Made by a program: the position numbers and the translations under genes. The notes under the pieces were generated by a model, which was given only the letters and a program-made list of their open reading frames with translations, was not told the DNA's origin and made no database searches. 64,000 bases of DNA, taken from positions 1,268,001 to 1,332,000 of the forward strand of contig NZ_CP098755.1 of the NCBI RefSeq assembly GCF_023746555.1, read 5' to 3'. This DNA is from Brevibacillus ruminantium. Lineage in GTDB: Bacteria; Bacillota; Bacilli; Brevibacillales; Brevibacillaceae. Positions 59,896-64,000 of this stretch are shown piece by piece (the stretch's first letter is position 1; each line of letters opens with the position of its first letter).

Positions 59896-60605
59896 GATTT
59901 GCTCAAGCGTTTTGTCATGATGTCAAAATGCAGTGGAGGCAAGGTTTTTACTTCATCTATGCCATCCTGTCTGCGATCTACGTGCTGGTGTTGCAACAGT
60001 TCTCCGCAGGGACACAGGAGGTTGCGGCTCTCTTGCTTACGTTTTCCGATCCCAGTGTTCTCGGGTTTTTCTTTATTGGCGGGCTGGTCCTTCTGGAAAA
60101 GGCTCAGGAGCTGCTGGGGCCGTTGTTTGTCACGCCGTATACGCCCAGGCAGTATATCTGGTCAAAGACGCTTTCCTTGACACTGTTGTCGGTGACGGCT
60201 GCTTTCGGGATTCATCTCGGAGTTTTTGGGATCAGCCAGGGTAGTGGCATGTTTGACTTCATGACGGGGGTTGTGCTGACCTCCGTTTTTTTTACCCTGC
60301 TAGGTTTGGGTTTTGCTGTATACTGCCAAACGCTGAACGGATTCTTTTTCCTGGGAACGCTGGGAACTCTGATCTTTCTTATGCCAATCCTGAACGTCGT
60401 TGGCGTTGTCTCCTTCCCGTACTTTGCCTGGCTCCCGTCACACGCAGGGCTGAAGCTTCTCGGGGCTCCGTTCGAGCTGCTGGGCTGGGACGAGCGGCTT
60501 TTTTCCTGGCTGAATCTCGCAAGCTGGATTTGGCTGGCGGAGCTGGGGGTACGGCAGGCTTTTCGAAGACGGCTGCCGTCAGTCGGAGGAGGGCGAATGA
60601 CATGA
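59892..60605 (+). CDS. ABC-2-like exporter membrane subunit (first)
   Basis: 237 residues with about six membrane helices, for instance FYFIYAILSAIYVLVLQQF and VLGFFFIGGLVLLEKAQ. The N-terminal FAQAFCHDVKMQWRQGFY resembles the coupling helix of ABC-2 permeases. No catalytic motif is expected. It overlaps the ATPase gene and the next gene by ATGA, so it is stoichiometrically co-translated. The layout (ATPase plus two half-size permeases) is like the fluoroquinolone exporter set Rv2686c-Rv2688c of Mycobacterium, but the substrate here is not known. Confidence 0.82.
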   Translation: MRFAQAFCHDVKMQWRQGFYFIYAILSAIYVLVLQQFSAGTQEVAALLLTFSDPSVLGFFFIGGLVLLEKAQELLGPLFVTPYTPRQYIWSKTLSLTLLSVTAAFGIHLGVFGISQGSGMFDFMTGVVLTSVFFTLLGLGFAVYCQTLNGFFFLGTLGTLIFLMPILNVVGVVSFPYFAWLPSHAGLKLLGAPFELLGWDERLFSWLNLASWIWLAELGVRQAFRRRLPSVGGGRMT

Positions 60606-61354
60606 ATGCAGTCTGGCAGTTGACCAAAGCGGACGGGAGACATCTGATCCGTGATCCGATGCTCGCCCTGTCGGTGGGGGCTCCGCTTCTGCTGCTGATC
60701 TTCTTGCGCTTTGGCACCCCGCTTCTCGGGGAAATGATACAAAATCTGGCGGGGTTAAATCTGCACCATTATCACGAGCTGATACTTGGTCAGGCGCTGC
60801 TGCTGGTGGCGCTGATGGAAGGGATACTCACCGGACTGTTGATGCTCGACGAAAGGGACGAGAAATTGCTTTCTTATTATGCGGTAACCCCCCTGACCAA
60901 GCGGGGATACCTGCTCTATCGGCTTGCCGTTCCGTTTCTGCTAAGCGGCATGGGCGGAGCAGCGCTGCTTCTCTGGAGCGGACTTAGCGAGGCGTCATTC
61001 GGTGAAAGCTTGCCGCTTCTGCTGCTGATCGCACTGGAAGGACCCTTGTACGCGCTGGTGATGGCAGCGATGGCAGCGAACAAAGTAGAGGGACTCGCTT
61101 TTTCCAAGGCGATCGGTGCAAGTGTGCTGATCCCGGCAGCATCCCTGTTTTTACCCGATCAGTGGGCATGGCTTTTTGCACCCTTTCCCACCTTTTGGCC
61201 TGTTCAGCTCATGGCGTCGTCAGAGTCGAGCTTGCTGGGGGTGCAGGTGCAGGGCCTCACACTCTCTGAGCCTGTCGTCCTCTTCCTGGCTATCCTGTAT
61301 CACGGCGTACTGCTTTGGGCAGGGTATCGGGCATTTTGGCGCCGGACGGAATGA
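60602..61354 (+). CDS. ABC-2-like exporter membrane subunit (second)
   Basis: 250 residues with about six membrane helices (PMLALSVGAPLLLLIFLRFG, then ILGQALLLVALMEGILTGLL). The charged segment LLMLDERDEKLLSYYAVTPL is typical of ABC-2 permeases, where it contacts the ATPase. ATG 60602 overlaps the previous stop; the frame is open further upstream but lies wholly inside the preceding gene. It ends the TetR-ABC operon. No terminator was recognised before the WG-repeat gene 85 bases on. Confidence 0.82.
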   Translation: MNAVWQLTKADGRHLIRDPMLALSVGAPLLLLIFLRFGTPLLGEMIQNLAGLNLHHYHELILGQALLLVALMEGILTGLLMLDERDEKLLSYYAVTPLTKRGYLLYRLAVPFLLSGMGGAALLLWSGLSEASFGESLPLLLLIALEGPLYALVMAAMAANKVEGLAFSKAIGASVLIPAASLFLPDQWAWLFAPFPTFWPVQLMASSESSLLGVQVQGLTLSEPVVLFLAILYHGVLLWAGYRAFWRRTE

Positions 61355-61438
61355 AACGCCTCCAGGATGATGCGCAACATTTTTCTTCCGCACTCGTCAA
61401 AGAAGACATAATCTTGAAAAGGTCGGGGGGAAAGACCT

Positions 61439-61642
61439 GTGAACAAACGCATCATCGCACTTCTCTCGGCAACTTTGCTGGGCTGGACCGCTTTGGCAGC
61501 GCCTGGGCATGCTGCCAGCTTTTCAATCATTCAACCCTATATCAGCGATTATAAAATCGGTTTTACGAATGGACAAAGCCTGGTCACCAAGGCCGTGTAT
61601 GACGATTTTAACTTTCCTCCGAAAGAAGTCTCCCACTTCTAA
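61439..61642 (+). pseudogene. 5' fragment of an exported WG-repeat protein gene, split by the IS605 element
   Basis: A GTG start behind GGGGGGAAAG opens a signal peptide (KRIIALLSATLLGWTALAAP, cleaved near GHAA). The native frame runs to codon 58 (Asn, 61610-61612). From there it reads nine codons of element sequence (FPPKEVSHF) and stops at TAA 61640-61642. The remainder of the gene continues at 63413. Joining base 61611 to 63413 restores an open frame through the junction (VYDDFN-KSGVYYIV), so the interruption is a clean insertion. Confidence 0.85.
61607..61611 (+). other. probable IS605 target pentamer (TTTAA)
   Basis: TTTAA lies immediately before the deduced left end. IS605-family elements insert 3' of a short fixed target without duplicating it. 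The choice is supported by frame restoration, not by a second copy. Confidence 0.55.
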
Positions 61643-61679
61643 ACGTGAAGGTGCTTTTAGCAACAGTGAAAGTGGGAGA
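61629..61679 (+). repeat. left-end hairpin of the IS605 element
   Basis: TCTCCCACTT (61629-61638) pairs perfectly with AAGTGGGAGA (61670-61679). It is the expected TnpA recognition structure, 17 bases inside the left end. Confidence 0.7.
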
Positions 61680-61706
61680 TGAATTTCGGTTAGGCGTAGC
61701 CTAAAG

Positions 61707-61735
61707 TTGTCTCTTTTTTTGTGCTATGATATAAT
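61707..61735 (+). promoter_or_regulatory. promoter of tnpA
   Basis: TTGTCT (61707-61712), a 17-base spacer and perfect TATAAT (61730-61735), 32 bases before the tnpA start. Confidence 0.75.
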
Positions 61736-61767
61736 CAGTCTTAGATAAAAGAAAGGCTGTTATATAA

Positions 61768-62166
61768 ATGAAATTAGACAATAATAATCATTCGGTGTTC
61801 CTATTGTATTATCATCTTGTTCTGGTCATAAAATATCGCCGAAAAGTGATGGATGATACCATATCTGACTATGCAAAAAATATGTTTGTTCGATTGGGCG
61901 AAAGTTACAATATTTCCTTAGTCGAATGGAATCACGATATTGACCATGTGCATATTTTGTTCAAAGCACATCCGAATACTGAAATGTCAAAGTTCATCAA
62001 TGCCTATAAAAGTGCAAGTTCACGACTTATCAAAAAGCATTTTCCACAGGTGAAAAAGAAACTGTGGAAAGAGTATTTTTGGTCAAGGAGTTTTTGTTTG
62101 CTTACAACAGGTGGTGCTCCCATTGAAGTGATAAAAAAATATATAGAAAATCAAGGTGTAAAGTGA
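61768..62166 (+). CDS. tnpA: IS200/IS605 Y1 transposase TnpA
   Basis: 132 residues, the normal size. The HUH metal motif is DHVHILF (His60, His62). The catalytic tyrosine is Tyr125 in VIKKYIENQG. NPNTEMSKFINAYKSASSR-type helix is present (PNTEMSKFINAYKSASSRL) as is the WSRSFCLLTTGG strand. It cuts and rejoins single-stranded element ends at the hairpins during replication. AAAGAAAGG lies upstream of the ATG. No frameshift or missing residue, so it looks active. Confidence 0.95.
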   Translation: MKLDNNNHSVFLLYYHLVLVIKYRRKVMDDTISDYAKNMFVRLGESYNISLVEWNHDIDHVHILFKAHPNTEMSKFINAYKSASSRLIKKHFPQVKKKLWKEYFWSRSFCLLTTGGAPIEVIKKYIENQGVK

Positions 62167-62177
62167 GGTGATTCGAT

Positions 62178-63290
62178 ATGGCAAACAAAGCATATAAGTT
62201 CCGTCTGTATCCAACGCAAGAACAAGAGAAACTCCTTGCCAAAACCTTCGGTTGTGTTCGTTTCGTCTACAACAAAATGTTAGCTGAACGAAAGGAAACA
62301 TATGAACAATTCAAGGGTGACAAAGAAGCGCTAAAGAAACAAAAGTTTCCTACTCCTGCTAAGTATAAGGAGGAGTTTGCATGGCTCAAAGAAGTAGATA
62401 GTCTCGCATTGGCGAACGCCCAACTGAATTTGCAGAAGGCATACAAAAACTTCTTCTCTGGTCGTGCTGAATTTCCGAAGTTCAAAAACCGTAAGGCAGG
62501 ACAATCCTACACAACCAATGTGGTAAACGGAAACATTATGCTTTTGGATGGCTATATCAAATTGCCGAAACTGAAACTTGTGAAAATGAAGCAACATCGG
62601 GAAATTCCGTCGCTTCATATGATCAAGTCTTGTACGGTTTCTCGAACAAAAACAGGAAAATACTATGTTTCTATTCTCACTGAATACGAACATCAACCTG
62701 TACAAAAAGAAGTGCAAGCTGTTGTTGGCTTAGATTTTTCCATGAATGGCTTATTTGTCGATAGTGAAGAAGGTGAGACAGCCAATTACCCTCGTTTCTA
62801 TCGCCAAGCCTTGGAAAAATTAGCGAAGGAACAGCGTATTTTATCACGTAGAAAGAAAGGCTCTAGTCGTTGGCACAAACAACGTCTGAAAGTAGCGAAG
62901 CTACATGAAAAAATTGCGAACCAACGAAAGGACTTTCTCCATAAGGAATCGCACAAATTAGTGAAACTGTATGACTGCGTGGTTATCGAAGACCTCAACA
63001 TGAAAGGAATGTCACAAGCACTCCATTTCGGGAAAAGCGTTGCTGATCATGCCTGGGGCATGTTCACGACATTTCTTGGGTACAAGTTAGAAGAGCAAGG
63101 GAAAAAGCTTATCAAAATAGATAAATGGTTTCCATCATCCAAAACTTGCTCATGTTGTGGTCAAGTAAAAGAGTCTCTATCCCTTTCTGAGCGTAAATTC
63201 CACTGTGATTGTGGTTTTGTGGCAGACAGAGATTGGAATGCTTCTATCAACATCAAACGTGAAGGATTACGCTTATTAGCGTTGGTATAG
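62178..63290 (+). CDS. tnpB: TnpB, RNA-guided nuclease of the IS605 element (Cas12 ancestor)
   Basis: 370 residues, typical length. The N-terminal HTH (LYPTQEQEKLLAKTFGCVRF) is followed by the OrfB_IS605 core. The RuvC triad is intact: Asp186 (VVGLDFSMNG), Glu271 (VVIEDLNMKG) and Asp352 (DRDWNASINI). The zinc ribbon has Cys324/Cys327 (CSCCG) and Cys343/Cys345 (CDCG), the second pair one residue tighter than the common CxxC. TnpB cuts DNA matching its omega RNA guide next to a target-adjacent motif, which helps element retention. AGTGAGGTGA precedes the ATG, 11 bases after tnpA. Confidence 0.95.
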   Translation: MANKAYKFRLYPTQEQEKLLAKTFGCVRFVYNKMLAERKETYEQFKGDKEALKKQKFPTPAKYKEEFAWLKEVDSLALANAQLNLQKAYKNFFSGRAEFPKFKNRKAGQSYTTNVVNGNIMLLDGYIKLPKLKLVKMKQHREIPSLHMIKSCTVSRTKTGKYYVSILTEYEHQPVQKEVQAVVGLDFSMNGLFVDSEEGETANYPRFYRQALEKLAKEQRILSRRKKGSSRWHKQRLKVAKLHEKIANQRKDFLHKESHKLVKLYDCVVIEDLNMKGMSQALHFGKSVADHAWGMFTTFLGYKLEEQGKKLIKIDKWFPSSKTCSCCGQVKESLSLSERKFHCDCGFVADRDWNASINIKREGLRLLALV

Positions 63291-63430
63291 CAAAAAGAAC
63301 TCTTGGAACGAGAGGGATAGCTCGGTCAGTTTTCGTTGGCTACTAAAAGCAACGATAAGTCGAGAAGCCCCCACTCCAAAAACCGTAAGGTTTTAAGTGG
63401 TGGGTAGTTCACCAAAAGCGGTGTCTACTA
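63240..63430 (+). ncRNA. putative omega RNA (reRNA) scaffold and guide at the TnpB 3' end
   Basis: The interval from the 3' end of tnpB to the right end carries a strong hairpin (GAACGAGAGG...AGCTCGG region at about 63306-63330) and the right-end hairpin, as in known TnpB guide RNAs. The guide would be the flank starting CAAAAGCGGTGTCTAC at 63413. Limits are approximate. Confidence 0.65.
63368..63404 (+). repeat. right-end hairpin of the IS605 element
   Basis: CCCCCACT (63368-63375) pairs with AGTGG-T-GGG (63396-63404, one bulged T). An inner helix AAACC/GGTTT closes on GTAA. It ends 8 bases before the deduced right end. Confidence 0.75.
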
Positions 63431-64000
63431 CATCGTGACCAAGAATGGGAAAAAAGGCATTGTCGATGGACGCACCGGAAAAGAAGTGGTGGCCGCAATC
63501 TGGGATGATATCGAGATTCCGGAACAAAAGCAAATCGCCATCCTCCGCAGCGGCGGATGGTTTCAGTACATGGATCTGGGCAAGCAAGCCCTTTCCAAAA
63601 CCAAGTATGCGGGCGCTCACACGTATTTCTTGTCCCAGACGCGTCCGAGTGTGATCGTGATGCAGGGGGAAAGCTCGATGATGCTCGATCCGGCAGGTAC
63701 AATCCTGCTCCCTCCGTTTGCAGGAAAGATTGAGGTCGTCGATCTGGCAAAACCGGGAGAAAATCCCGACGATGAGTCGATTCGCTATCTGGTGACCACG
63801 ACGCCTGGTCAACTCACGGTATACGACCCGAATACGCTAAAGCCGCTCTTTTCCGTGCCCAAGGCGACCTTGGCTCCAAGCGACGGCAATAAAATGAGTG
63901 TTTTCAAAGTAGTGACAGGGGGCAAATACGGCCTTGTCGATCTAAGCGGGCGCTACCTCCTGCAGCCGCAGTTCACCAGCATTCAATCGATGGGAAAAGG
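63413..64000 (+). pseudogene. 3' fragment of the split WG-repeat protein gene, running off the window
   Basis: Open frame (codon starts at 63414) from the element's right end to the window edge, with no start codon of its own. It encodes strand-rich repeats typical of WG/KWG proteins: YYIVTKNGKKGIVDGRTGKE near the junction and KYGLVDLSGRYLLQPQF near the edge. Middle repeats are divergent (MMLDPAGTILLPPF). With the signal peptide on the 5' fragment, the intact gene would encode an exported repeat protein of unknown function. The 3' end is outside the window. Confidence 0.8.

Larger units (their letters stand above)
61612..63412 (+). mobile_element. complete IS200/IS605-family insertion sequence (tnpA + tnpB), about 1.8 kb
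   Basis: The element carries a Y1 transposase gene, a tnpB gene in the same direction, subterminal hairpins at both ends and no terminal inverted repeats or target duplication, as expected for single-strand peel-and-paste transposition. The ends were placed by the requirement that excision restore the host frame, with the right end at TTCAC. Base composition is visibly more AT-rich than the surrounding genes, a sign of transfer. It splits an exported WG-repeat protein gene. Confidence 0.85.

Overview
The window reads as the chromosome of an endospore-forming, Gram-positive Firmicute, most likely Brevibacillus or a close Paenibacillaceae relative. This is an inference from gene content: strong AGGAGG ribosome sites with many GTG and TTG starts, an OpuC-type osmolyte transporter behind a c-di-AMP riboswitch, a LytR-CpsA-Psr wall protein, a KinB-like orphan kinase, a yrk-like persulfide operon, lipobox substrate-binding proteins and a CcpA-type cre site. 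No rRNA, tRNA, CRISPR array or prophage was seen. Almost all of the window is dense, ordinary chromosomal coding sequence. The one clear mobile element is an IS200/IS605 unit near the right edge.

Layout. 1-6.5 kb: an RND efflux pump (adaptor with an odd Gln/Gly tail, plus the transporter) followed by an OmpR/EnvZ-type two-component pair. 6.6-16.6 kb: aspartase, a MarR-SDR operon, an LCP wall enzyme, an acyl-CoA ligase, a CapA-like exported protein, a broken Cache-type sensor, an exported protein of unknown function and a D-cysteine desulfhydrase-like enzyme. 17-24 kb: an orphan branched-chain amino-acid-type binding protein, then a sigma-54 activator and the three-gene set it probably controls (BKACE, cyclase-family hydrolase, sodium:solute symporter with a cytosolic winged-helix-like tail). 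24-26.5 kb: a persulfide/sulfane-sulfur operon (DsrE, membrane rhodanese, rhodanese-persulfide dioxygenase, TusA) behind two CsoR/CstR-like operators. 27-32.4 kb: an RpiR regulator, a cre site and a sugar ABC transporter without its ATPase.

33-44.4 kb is a peptide/N-acyl-amino-acid scavenging region: an M20 peptidase with its own unusual regulator and a short upstream ORF on the minus strand, and on the plus strand two more M20 enzymes followed by a complete Dpp/Opp-type ABC transporter. 44.5-47.2 kb holds a sporulation-type kinase and a secreted protein made of five tandem repeats. 47.3-50.5 kb is the c-di-AMP riboswitch-OpuC block. 50.5-55.4 kb is a second sigma-54 module: three upstream palindromes, a close match to the -24/-12 consensus, an MFS transporter, a fourth M20 enzyme and a second sigma-54 activator. 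55.4-61.4 kb: a NarL/LiaS-type two-component pair, a 3-hydroxyisobutyrate-dehydrogenase-family enzyme, and a TetR-ABC exporter operon in which every gene overlaps the next by ATGA.

At 61.4 kb an exported WG-repeat protein gene is split by a complete IS605-family element (TnpA, TnpB, end hairpins and an omega-RNA-like 3' end). Removing 61612-63412 restores the reading frame exactly, which fixes the likely target as TTTAA. The observations most worth following are the two sigma-54 modules with visible activator sites, the symporter-winged-helix fusion, the translationally coupled 58-residue ORF, the paired persulfide operators and the IS605/TnpB insertion.
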